Part shown: positions 24,101-33,200 of the stretch, piece by piece
Numbering within the stretch: position 1 is the stretch's first letter
Layout of the letters: each line of letters begins with the position of its first letter
Assembly: GCF_030272615.1 (NCBI RefSeq)
Contig: NC_081413.1
Coordinates: 442,145,038-442,209,037, forward strand
From: Cryptomeria japonica
Lineage: Eukaryota; Streptophyta; Pinopsida; Cupressales; Cupressaceae
Direction of reading: 5' to 3'
Length of the DNA stretch: 64,000 nucleotides
Translations under genes and position numbers: made by a program
The notes under the pieces: generated by a model
Told to the model about the DNA's origin: nothing
The model's database searches: none
Seen by the model: the letters and a program-made list of their open reading frames with translations, nothing else

Positions 24101-24805
24101 AATCTGAACAATCATTAACAAGTAATGATTTGGCATATTTGCTTCAACATCCTCTCCTAGAACTTGGCGAAGTGCCCAATACATGCCTTTAGCCCTTAAG
24201 GTAAACATACTCAATGAAAAAGGCTCTTGTGTGTTGGGCCCTACAACTGCTAACCCTCCTATTTTTAGGAAAATTTCTTTAAGAGGCCCATTCCTAAGAT
24301 GACTCCTCTGTGCACCGTACACTTGGGCTAATTGTGTGAAATTTATGGGTTCCAGGAAGTTGGTGAACTCATTGAGCCCAAACGCTGTTCTCAATTCCTC
24401 TGCCTTGATTTCCACAAGGGTTTTTCCATTAACATCCCGGATGCATCTCGTGACTGAATCATAGTTCAATGCCATTTGGGTTAACAAGTCTATATCCATG
24501 AACACCCCTGGGACTACCAATTTCCCGACATCTAGTTCCCAAATGCTATTTTGAGGAGCAGGAGAATTCCTCATCCCAAATCCGATTCTGAACAGCCCCA
24601 ACCCAGACAGTCCAACCTGTGGGTCTCTTAACCAATTACCTTTGTCATATAATCCTTCTCCTATCTTCAGACGGGGAGCCCTGGGCACTAACTCTTTGGC
24701 CTTTGATGCCTGGTTAGTTGACAATGTCAACTGTTCTAAAAAATCATCACATACACTTCGTTCTAAATAATTAACCTTGCCAGAAAATTCCCTTTTAGGA
24801 GCCAT
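21164..24805 (-). pseudogene. Element D long ORF (RT-less retroelement protein, 1,214 codons with two TAGs)
   Basis: The ATG at 24805 gives MAPKREFSGKVNYLERS. The frame runs uninterrupted to 21164 except for TAG at about 23483-23485 and about 22535-22537. The N-terminal 440 residues look globular and helical: KTLVEIKAEELRTAFGLNEF, YASYIADAIHGGLIGIK and FRWYSLLMHLFLFKGGDYF. Around residues 595-620 lies a basic cluster (KGKRKVQD, SPKKQR) resembling a bipartite nuclear localisation signal. An acidic linker follows, then a coiled-coil C-terminal third with ILTPIFDRWRP and a PEKPEE-rich end. I do not recognise a known enzyme. Shared motifs with C, E and F point to a common retroelement-borne family. 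With only two stops it is the best-preserved member. Confidence 0.7.
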
Positions 24806-25329
24806 TGGAAAATACAAGAAAATGAATACACTCTTAAACAATCCTGCAATACGAGAATGATTTTATCTAAAAGCCACACAAGAATTGCTTCAAAACATGA
24901 GAGAACCTAATGCTTGCTTGAAGGAAATTGCTCTACAACTGAACCGCTTGCTCTGTTTTCAGAAAAGGATAACTCTACGTCTGCTCTTCTGCAAAAATCT
25001 TTTTAAAAGATATCCTTACTTGGTTGTTAGGAAATCAAATGCTTGTACTCTGGGCCTTAACTATAACATTGATTCCGCATGCTTCGGCCGTCCTTTTAAA
25101 ATCGAATTCATACGAGAATTCATATTTTAGCTCCAACGGGTCGCAACCTTCCTGCAAGTGTCTCACTGTTAATTTCATTTTGACGACTTTGTCTTTAGTC
25201 TGGGTCCCGTTATTCTATTGGCTACATAATACCATGTGGCATCCGACCATTGGCTTAGAAAATCCCTTCGCATTCCGTTTTGATACTGGCCGAATGCCTC
25301 CCTTTATACTGTGACGGGCCCACATTTTT
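24806..25329 (-). other. Leader of element D next to the ORF
   Basis: On the minus strand, TATTGCAGG lies about 45 nt before the ATG, a good splice-acceptor shape also seen in C. No primer-binding site was recognised. Short frames on the plus strand here lack any recognisable product. Confidence 0.4.
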
Positions 25330-26460
25330 CCCTTTTGGCCATGTCATCATCATGACACGTGGACGGCCCTCGTTAACTCTCGCTATTTCGCGGGCTTAAA
25401 GGGGAAGAATTTTACCCTTGCGAAATAGCACAGGCCATTGGATCATCCTTCAAGTTGATCACTAATTAATCCTTTGAAAAGGTTCTCAGGAATGGTGGGC
25501 CCGCTGAGTCGTCACTAACACCTAGCACCTAGTCACCTGCTGCGCTGATTTGTCACTCTGTCACTTGCCAGAAGAAAAACCATGGGGGCCCCACTTTCGT
25601 TTCAATAGGTCTATCTCCCACGTCATCATCAAGACACGTGGACGGCTGACACTCATTCTCGCTATTTCGCGGCCTTAAAGGGGAAGCATTTTACCCTTGT
25701 GAAATAGCGCCAACCATTAGATCCTTTCTCAAATTGATCGACGTTTAACCCTTCAAAAAGGCTCTCAAAAATGGTGGGCCCACGGACACGTCACAGACAT
25801 ATGGTGCCTTGTCACTTTCGGAGCTGACTTGTTAATTTCTCATTTGTCAAGCAGGAACCATAGGGACCCACAGTTTCCTTTTAGACCGCGTGTCATCAAG
25901 ACACGTGGACGGTCCTTGTTCATTTTTGCTATTTCGCGGCCTTAAGAAGTGATCACTTTACCCTTGCGAAATAGCGCCGGTCGTTAGATCATATTTCAAA
26001 TTGATCAGCATTTAAACCCTTCGAAAAGGCTCTCAGAAATGGTGGGCCTGCGGACATGTAATGGACACCTGGCGCCTTGTCACTTTCCGATTTGACTTGT
26101 CATTCTGTCATTTGCTGGAAGGAGCCACGGGGTCTCAATAAATTGTTAAGAGCTGTCCCTGCCAGGTCATCTCCACCTGCGACCTGACTCATCTTTGGGG
26201 CCCACTTTTAAACCTTTAATCCTGACCCGCTGATTGTGGTGACTTGTGCCACGTGCTACCTTTTAATACGCCAGAAGAAAACCACGGGGGCCCCACTTTC
26301 TTTGACAGCCACATCCTTTACTTCCTCCGTCATGACACATGGACGGCTGACATTCATTCTCGCTATTTCGCGGCCTTAAAGGGGAAGCATTTTACCCTTG
26401 CGAAATAGTGCCAACCGTCGGATCCTTTCTCAAATTGATCGACGTTTACTTGGGCCGACA
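25330..26460 (-). repeat. Four-copy promoter-like repeat in the leader of D (G-box plus hairpin)
   Basis: A unit of about 270 bp recurs with palindromes starting at 25381, 25660, 25927 and 26361. Each copy has, in plus orientation, GACACGTGGACGG (a CACGTG G-box; ACATGG in copy 4). About 20 bp later comes CGCTATTTCGCGG, a 30-nt spacer ending TTTACCCTTG, and GCGAAATAGCG, the exact reverse complement of the first arm in copies 1 and 3. Then come GATCNNTNNTCAAATTGATC and TGGTGGGCCC. The conserved hairpin and G-box argue for a transcription-control or packaging role. Confidence 0.85.
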
Positions 26461-26706
26461 CTTTAGAACGAAATAATATAAGGCGAAATTTTTTTAAATA
26501 ATCAACGTAACCGCCTAGGTTAATAACAAGGGGGGGACACTTCCCACGACCCCGCGACCCATACTTAAGTGAAATAAAGTAACGGCAAAATAGAAACCAG
26601 AGGGTTTAAAATAAAAAGATAAGGTCTGAAACTTAAAAAACCCTTAAACCCTCTAGGTTTAGAATAAAACTGAAGCACTTGGGACTACACCCTATTCGAA
26701 AATTTT

Positions 26707-27461
26707 CTAATGAACCATAGCCAATTATGGGAAAAGAAGAACCCAATTTTAAAACAGTGATAACAGAACCCTCAGGAAGAAATGCTGAAGCATCAAAGAA
26801 GCAATCGACATTCAAAGGAAAAGGTAAGCAAAAATTCAAACTTGTTTGCTTTGACTGTCTTAAAGAAGGAAACACTACCAATGTATGTAGGAGCAAAGCC
26901 TACAATAATTTTCCTTACTTTATTAACAATGTACCTAGATCCAATAAGTTCAATGGTCATTGTTATGCATGCAACAAGTATGGGCATAGAGCATTTGAAT
27001 GCAGGTCTATCATGAATGACACTGGAAGATATCCTTAGAGGACCCAAGGAGTTGGTCCTGAACCTTTTGTGAATCGGAATCACAACCGGTTTAATGTCTT
27101 CAATCATTAGCCAAGAAGCGGTGACTATCAAGTGACAACCAGATGGAGAGAAAATTGTATGATTTGTCATGGTCATGGTCACACTGCTGCAACATGCAGA
27201 AGGAGGAATAGAAAAATGAACAATGGACCTTGGAGAGCACCTGGATTGGTTTGCTATCACTGCAACAAACCGGGTCACATTTCAAGATTCTGCAGAAGCA
27301 GAAAGAGTATATCTGATGATATACCAATCACTCCGGAAGGAGGAATTGATGTTGAAATAGATCAAGTGGACATGAACAAAACCTCGAAGAGGAAACCAGT
27401 AATGTTGGAAGAGGAACCAGTTTCTGCACCTAGTGTGGAAATATTGGAACCGGTAAACTAA
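26707..27461 (+). pseudogene. Element E gag-like protein, zinc-knuckle part
   Basis: After D, the frame reads FSNEP-stop-PIMGKEEPNF, a K/Q-rich spacer, then four CCHC boxes: CFDCLKEGNTTNVC (His replaced by Asn), CYACNKYGHRAFEC, CMICHGHGHTAATC and CYHCNKPGHISRFC. The last three keep C-x2-C-x4-H-x4-C. It ends with an acidic tail (MLEEEPVSAPSVEILEPVN) and a TAA at 27459-27461. In-frame TAGs occur near 26719, 27036 and 27108, each where glutamine fits. Copia gag usually has one or two knuckles; four is unusual. The role by family is RNA binding during particle assembly. Confidence 0.82.
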
Positions 27462-27912
27462 GATTCAAAAATCTTAGGGGGAGCAAACGGCAAAATGTTT
27501 TCGAACCCCAGGTTTATACCGACAAAAGAACTTAGCCGGTATATGATACCTATTGCTTGGCAGAAGACTAGAAATGGTAAAAAGGAAAATTAGGGTTTAT
27601 GCCCTAATGGAGGAGCATTAATGATGGTAGGTGAGGACTATGTTTAAAAGCATTTTTGAAATCATTTCTCAGTATCAGTTTTCGAGCGAAGAAAAGTTTT
27701 TCAAAGAGAAGACTGATGCAAAGGCGATTTAAGCAGAGATTTGGAGAAATTGAGAAACTACGAAGGAGATCCAAATTCAAATAGCAAACAGTCAAGTGGA
27801 GAACACAAAGCAGTGATTCAGCTATCGACGAAGTGAGGAGTGAAGGAGAATCGAAAAGCCCTAAATTCACGTGTTTTAAAAAGGTATTTCTCGAGTTCTT
27901 AAAATTTCTACA
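27462..27912 (+). other. Spacer between the gag-like and second ORF of element E
   Basis: Contains CTTAGGGGGAGCAAACGG directly after gag and no coding frame. The pol genes of a complete copia element would be expected here. Their absence suggests an internal deletion or replacement. Confidence 0.5.
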
Positions 27913-30900
27913 ATGGCTTCCGCATCTCATACCAGTTCTAGTGCATCTATTGAGTCTGAAAGTTTTATTCAATGGAAATCAAAGTATAATGCCCTATCAC
28001 AAGTTCTGGCTGGAGTGATAGTAGAAGAGGGAATTTATGACTACATAGATTGCAACATTGAAGACCTAGGGTCTTTAGCCATCCACTCCCAACTAGGTCT
28101 GTTTTGTGGAAAGGATAAGAAAATCAAACTGGAGTATAGTATCTTGGAGAAGAAGAAACTCCATAATGTTGTATACTTCCTGGAAGACTTTACAGAGGAT
28201 CATATAAGGATCATTTTGAGAAGAGTCCATGGTGACAAAATGTACCTAGAGAGGATGCATGATATCACACTGTAGGCAATCCATGCAGTCACCAGTTTCT
28301 GCAATACAAGGGAAGTACCAACCCTAAGGACTGTTAGCAAAACTGAAATGTCCAAGCTCATCGGTTCAGTGAGTGACTCACACGACATGACAGTCAATTC
28401 AATCAAGGATGATCTGGTGAAGTATGCATGTATGGTGATTGGATACCGGACATTCTTAGCCAGTAGGATTAACTCTATATCTGCTGCAGTGGTAAATGTC
28501 ACTTACCGGATGATAAAGGAGGATGCATCATTTGACCTATGCACCGGTATGCAGAGGCAACTCCTATTGAATCTGAAATCAATCAAACAAGATAATGCAC
28601 TAAGGTTCAAGTTTGGAAAACTATTGGTTGGGTTGTTCTTTTACTTTCAAGGATACTTCCTAGGAGTGGGAGACATTCAGTGGTCTGGGGACCAACCGGC
28701 TACCAAATAGATAAAGGAAAGTTTGCAAGCAGTGGGAACCGGTTATCCTGAAGTTCTGAACAAGTATTTTGATGAGTTTAGATGAAAAATGAACCAAAGG
28801 ATGAGGATCTCAGGTGATATCATCAAGAAATATGAAGATGACATCTGTTTCACCATCCAGGTGGACAAATGCATAATGAAGGCTGTTGAGCCTAGAATGG
28901 AAGAAGTGGAGCCAATGGGCTATGAGGTGATGTACAACATGCTGGAAGGGTATGCCTCTACCCTTATTGCCTCAGCGCTTGATCCTAAGGCGAAGAGAAC
29001 CGACACCTACCTAGAGAGGATAGCACCGACTGAGGAACTACCAGCAGTGAAAGAGAAAGAACCGGCAGTGAAGAAGGCAAAGGTAGTGCCTACAGCATTA
29101 GCACCAGTTACTACTACAACTCCAAGAGTGACCAAGCGGTCACCAGCCAAAAAAAAATGGGAAGAGGCATTGGCTAAAGTCTTCGAGAGGAAAAGGAAGA
29201 CAAAAAGCAACTCTCTGGACTCAGAAGAAACTGTGTCTGAGTAGCAGCCCAAAAAGGCGAGATAGACAAGAAAGAAGACAAAGAGTGAACTGACATCTTC
29301 GGCACCAGTAAATATAGATATCTCCTCCTACAAGCCTTTGATGCATTGTCAAAGAACTATCAAAAACATTAGGAGAAAAGTATTGAATGATTTAATTGAT
29401 TATTTTGATGACTTTAATGATGATGAAAAGGAGGCGGTGAAAAAGAAATAATTCAATATTTATGTATTAATGACCGGTCCCCTTCAAAAATTAGATCTGA
29501 AACACCAGATTCTTTGTATAAGTCCTTAGACAATAAATGGGGCATTGCCATAGAGCAGGAACAGGAAATGAGAGAAAAAGTTGCTGAACACTTTCCTAAT
29601 GTATCAAATTCGGAATTGTTTGATGCAATGAACAAATACAAAGGTCTTTTCTTCATGAGAAGAAGAAGACTCCTATTACTAGAAGGAAAAGGTAAGTTCT
29701 CAAGGATACACACACTTGTGCTCTAGATGCTCTGAAGATGCATTGATTGGATGAAGCCAACCGACAAGCTGAGAAAGAACTGGTTATATCCAAACCGGAT
29801 GAAGCATTTGATGATGAAGGAAACCTAGTTGATGAACCGGTCGACACTATTGATGTCGATGCCCTGGGTGAAGAAGATGTTACTCACGAAATACCATCTG
29901 AGGCAATAGGAAAAGAGCAACAAGCTGAATAGGAGAAGAAAGCCAAGGACAAACAGGAAGCGGCAAAGGATAAAGAAGAGAAGCAAAAGAAGTAGGAAGA
30001 GGAGAAAAAGAAAAAAGATGAAGAGGAGAAAAAGAAGCAGGAAGAGGAGAAAAAGAAAAAAGATGAAGAGGAGAAAAAGAAGAAGGAAGAGGAGAAGAAG
30101 AAGAAGAAGAATGAAGAGGAGAAACAGAAGAAGGATGAAGAGGAGAAGAAGAAGGAAGAAGATAAAAAGAAAAAGAAAGAAGAAGAAGATAAGGAATAGG
30201 AGAAGAAGAAGGAAGCAGAAAAGAAAAAGGCTGAGGAGGATAAGGAAGCAGAGAAGAGGAGAGAAGCGGAGAAGAAGAAAGTGAAAGAGGACAAGGCAGG
30301 AGAAGTGACGAAGAGCACCTAGATGGAGACTTTGAAGGCAACCGGGAGTCAAGCCAAATCAGCTGACCTCTCCAGTCCTATAGATCTCCAGTCTGCAAGT
30401 GAATCGAAGCTAATGAAGAGCATCAAGGTTGCTCAAGAGCGCCTTGAAATCATTTGAAGGAAGAAGGAGTAGGATATAATTCAAGCGGTTGTGGACACAC
30501 TTACCGGTTTGATACCCGGTACAAATCTTCCAAACACTGATTCATCATTAGCTAGACTAAAGCTCCTATGTACAGTAGTGGATGATCAGGTGTAGAGTCT
30601 AGAAGAAGTAGCTGAGGCAAATTTCAAGAAAGAGCATCAAAAAGCTCTTAACATTTCTCTGGTAAATAAGTTGAATGAGCTCTGGTCTGAATTGCAGAAA
30701 GACCAAAAGGATATAAGGGACGCTTTGGATGAGGGAAATCTACTACTTAGCAAAATCTGCCAGCCTCATCTATTCTATGATGATGTGCTAGCTTAGAAGC
30801 AAAATATTCAAATAGACTTACAGTCTTACTTGAGCACATTCAATCCACCCTATGATTCCTTCCCAACTTATGGGCAAACCATTCATTGGTTTCATATCCA

Positions 30901-31189
30901 GTCCGCCAAAATGGAGCAAGAGATCAGCAGATGGTCTAGAGATTTGCAGGAGCTTCAACTGGTTTTACTTCCATGTTTGTAAATTCTTCAAAAGTGTTAT
31001 CTAAACTTGGATGCCTTGACAGTTACACAGGAGATGAGCACAGTTGATGCCATGGAAGAATAGGTCTCCCAAATGCAAACAGAGAAAGAAGTGGCCACCT
31101 CCCTACTTGAGTCCTGGTCTCTATCAATGGAGCAATTCTTGTAGGACCATAAATCTATTTTTGACAAGTACTATTCCTTATTGTCATAA
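27913..31189 (+). pseudogene. Element E second long ORF, about 1,090 codons, with K/E-rich repeat tract
   Basis: The ATG at 27913 (MASASHTSSSASIESESF) leads a helical globular region with LQAIHAVTSFCNTREVPT (Q is TAG at 28273), SKTEMSKLIGSVSDSHDMTV, FDLCTGMQRQLLLNLKSIK and LRFKFGKLLVGLFFYFQGYF. A basic middle (RVTKRSPAKKKWEEALAKVF, ERKRKTKSN) follows. After two frameshifts near 29.45-29.75 kb come an acidic segment and a lysine/glutamate tract (29940-30300), then a coiled coil (AEANFKKEHQKALNISL). From 29747 the frame is broken by nine TAGs, one TGA and two TAAs. The last (31187-31189) may be the natural stop. The FRF...KLL..LF.YF pattern matches D. No transmembrane or signal segment, so it is not env-like. 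Function unknown. Confidence 0.65.
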
Positions 31190-31522
31190 ACTTTTATTAT
31201 TTTTATATATCAAATGGAAACAGGGTTGTTTAGCGGTACTTTGTCATTGTTGGAAAAGGGGGAGAAGTATTCTATTCTGGAGAAGTATAGGGGAGAAGTA
31301 TCTGGTACTTAAAATTTTGCTATATGCTTTGATATATGCTATATGCTCTGATATCTCAATGTTTATGCTCTGTATGTAAAATTGCTATACATTGTATTGA
31401 TTAAGGGATAGTGTATATGCTTAGGGGGAGCAATTTTGCTAATGGCATGATTTTGTTGTAAAACACTTAGATGTCAAAATTTTATTTTCCTAAGTGTTGC
31501 CATCAATGCCAAAGGGGGAGAT
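31190..31522 (+). other. 3' untranslated region and polypurine tract of element E
   Basis: Includes AGGGGGAGCAATTTTGC near 31423 and the polypurine tract AAAGGGGGAGAT at 31511-31522 directly before the 3' LTR, the plus-strand priming site. Confidence 0.85.
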
Positions 31523-32657
31523 TGTTGGCATTTTTTATGTTTATGTTGTGATTGTCATTGATGGACACACACTTGCATTAAGATCCTCTTTATATGTATG
31601 AGTTAGAGCCCAACCGTTATTTGTTTCAACAGGTATGTTGCAAGTATGTTGTATTATAGTCATTAAACTATTGATGTTTTGCAGAATGTGTTTACCTGTC
31701 TAAAGCGGCATGTTGACCTCAAGCAGTACGAGGGATTAAAGCGGCATAACACATTTCTACCAGTCTTCATTTTTGTCAAACTAGCAACTGGCTTTTTGTA
31801 TGAACCGATAATACTCTGTGATGAGTTACCAACTGGCATTTTTTGATGAGTTACCAATCCACCGATTGTTTGATGGTGCTGACACACTGGCGGTGCTTCT
31901 TGTATCATGTTACTGAGTATGTCTAGATTCATTGAACCTAGGAAATTGAAATGTAATCCTATTGGACCAACTTGAAATTAGATTCCTTTAAAAGGACATC
32001 ATGTCTAGGGTTTTAGGTTGTTGTTGAAAGGGTTTATGTTGTTGCTAGGGTTTAAGGTGGTTGATGAGTTGAAAAGAATATGAATGTGTAGAAGACTGAA
32101 GTAATGCAGGAGTGCATTAAGAACGAGCTATCAAGGATCTAGCTGAGCAGTCTATGCTATTAGATAGATCAAACACTTGCTGATTACTCACATCTTTGAC
32201 AAGTCTGTAGCCCTTAACCGGGTAGGCCCAAAAGCCTTTTGTAAAATCCTCTAACAAGGTGGTTCACCTCTGTGAATCTAAAATCCTCTAGCGAGGTAGT
32301 CCTTGATCGGACTTATCTCCTAATAGAGATTGAGATTCCTAATAGGATCTGTTCTGGTGAAGAACATTGTAAGACCTTAATCGGTCTAACCTTAATCGGT
32401 CTGGTTTCTATTCTGCAGATAGTGACTTGTGAGTTCCATCTCACCGTGGTTTTTCCCGTTTGGGTTTCCACATCAAATATCTTGTGTTATGGTTGTATTG
32501 CTTTTGTGGGTGAATGCTTTATTTGCATTTTGGTTTGCATGTGTGATAACTAGTCTATCTATTAAATTGTTTTATCGGTTTATCTTTAGACTGTTTAAGT
32601 GTTTAAGTACAGTGTTTTTCAGTATACTAATTCACCCCCCCCTCTTAGTATTCATCA
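31523..32657 (+). repeat. 3' LTR of element E
   Basis: 1,135 bp, starting TGTTGGCATTTTTTATG and ending TTCATCA, followed by the second ATTGG. It carries a short insertion (TTTTTCAGTATAC region) relative to the 5' LTR and substitutions concentrated in the first 400 bp. Confidence 0.95.
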
Positions 32658-32662
32658 ATTGG

Positions 32663-33200
32663 TGTGTTTTTTAATGAACCTATCTCAATTATGTGTGACT
32701 GTGTTGTTTGATGAACCTATCTCAATTATGTGTGATAACATAAATGTAATAAACATTTCTAATAATTTGGTACAAAATTCTAGAATAAAGAATATATCTA
32801 TTTGGTATCACTTCTTGAGGGAAAAGGTGTTGGATAATGAAGGTTTAAAATATACCTACGAAAGAGAAGATTGTAGATATTTTCACTAAAGCATTTTGTA
32901 AAGATACTTTTGAATTTCTTCAGCAGAAGTTAGGGGTATTACCTCGTAATAGTTTGAATTGATATACATTTGGATGTGCATTGGTCCAGTGACTTACACA
33001 ATTATTCTTTTTTGGACTAATTCCTGAGAGATTCCTCTTAGGGGGAGTAGACTAAATTTGATAGGGGGAGTTGTGTTTGCCTTTGTCCTTGATGCCAAAG
33101 AGAGAGTGATGCAGTGTTGCAGATGATGCTGATGTTGATGCAAATGTAAGTTTTTTGTTTTTTGTTAATGGATGTTGCCATCAATGACAAAGGGGGAGAT
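32663..33200 (+). pseudogene. Element A RNase H end, 3' untranslated region and polypurine tract
   Basis: Continues the copia RNase H interrupted at 18491: VLFDEPISIMCDN, NISNNLVQNSRIKNISIWYH, FLREKV. A 37-bp segment coding this start is tandemly duplicated (32663-32699 and 32700-32736). The tail VDIFTKAF...FEFLQQKLGVL is broken by a frameshift. Purine-rich CTTAGGGGGAGTAG and GATAGGGGGAGTTG lie downstream, and AAAGGGGGAGAT (33189-33200) is the polypurine tract. Confidence 0.88.

Larger units (their letters stand above)
20273..26698 (-). mobile_element. Insertion D: RT-less element with a 1,214-codon ORF, nested in the gag of E
   Basis: A 6.4-kb minus-strand segment interrupts the gag-like frame of E. 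The sequence AAAATTT stands on both sides (20266-20272 and 26699-26705) and is the likely target duplication, 5-7 bp. The outer minus-strand ends are CGAATAGGGTG (5') and AAGGGAATC (3'). These neither pair as inverted repeats nor start a direct LTR pair that I could find. Contents in minus orientation are a 1.9-kb leader with a tandem promoter-like array, one huge ORF, and a 0.9-kb tail. No RT, integrase, transposase or poly(A) tail is visible. Confidence 0.7.
18497..32657 (+). mobile_element. Element E: 14.2-kb LTR retrotransposon, SIRE/copia-like ends, no pol, nested in A
   Basis: Complete boundaries are visible: target duplication ATTGG (18492-18496 and 32658-32662), LTRs starting TGTTGGCA and ending TTCATCA, an iMet-type primer site after the 5' LTR, and a polypurine tract before the 3' LTR. 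About 6.4 kb is insertion D, so the element itself is about 7.7 kb. Internal coding is a gag-like coiled-coil plus zinc-knuckle protein, then a second very long frame unlike any pol. No protease, integrase or RT is seen, so it must have been mobilised by a related copia element. The LTRs differ at perhaps 5-7% of positions by eye. Confidence 0.93.

Noticed and set aside
25330-26460. CRISPR-like or satellite array
   Set aside because: Only four long units of uneven spacing with promoter-like content; eukaryotic setting; not a CRISPR array.
20273-26698. D as a Helitron or TIR DNA transposon
   Set aside because: No CTRR end with hairpin, no inserted A^T dinucleotide logic, termini do not pair, no helicase or transposase.
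29825-30352. Long minus-strand open frames rich in Leu, Phe and Ser
   Set aside because: They are the antisense of the lysine/glutamate tract of E, where any frame stays open; no start context or domain.
27913-31189. E ORF2 as a retroviral-type env
   Set aside because: No signal peptide, no transmembrane segment, no cysteine-rich ectodomain; it is basic and coiled-coil.
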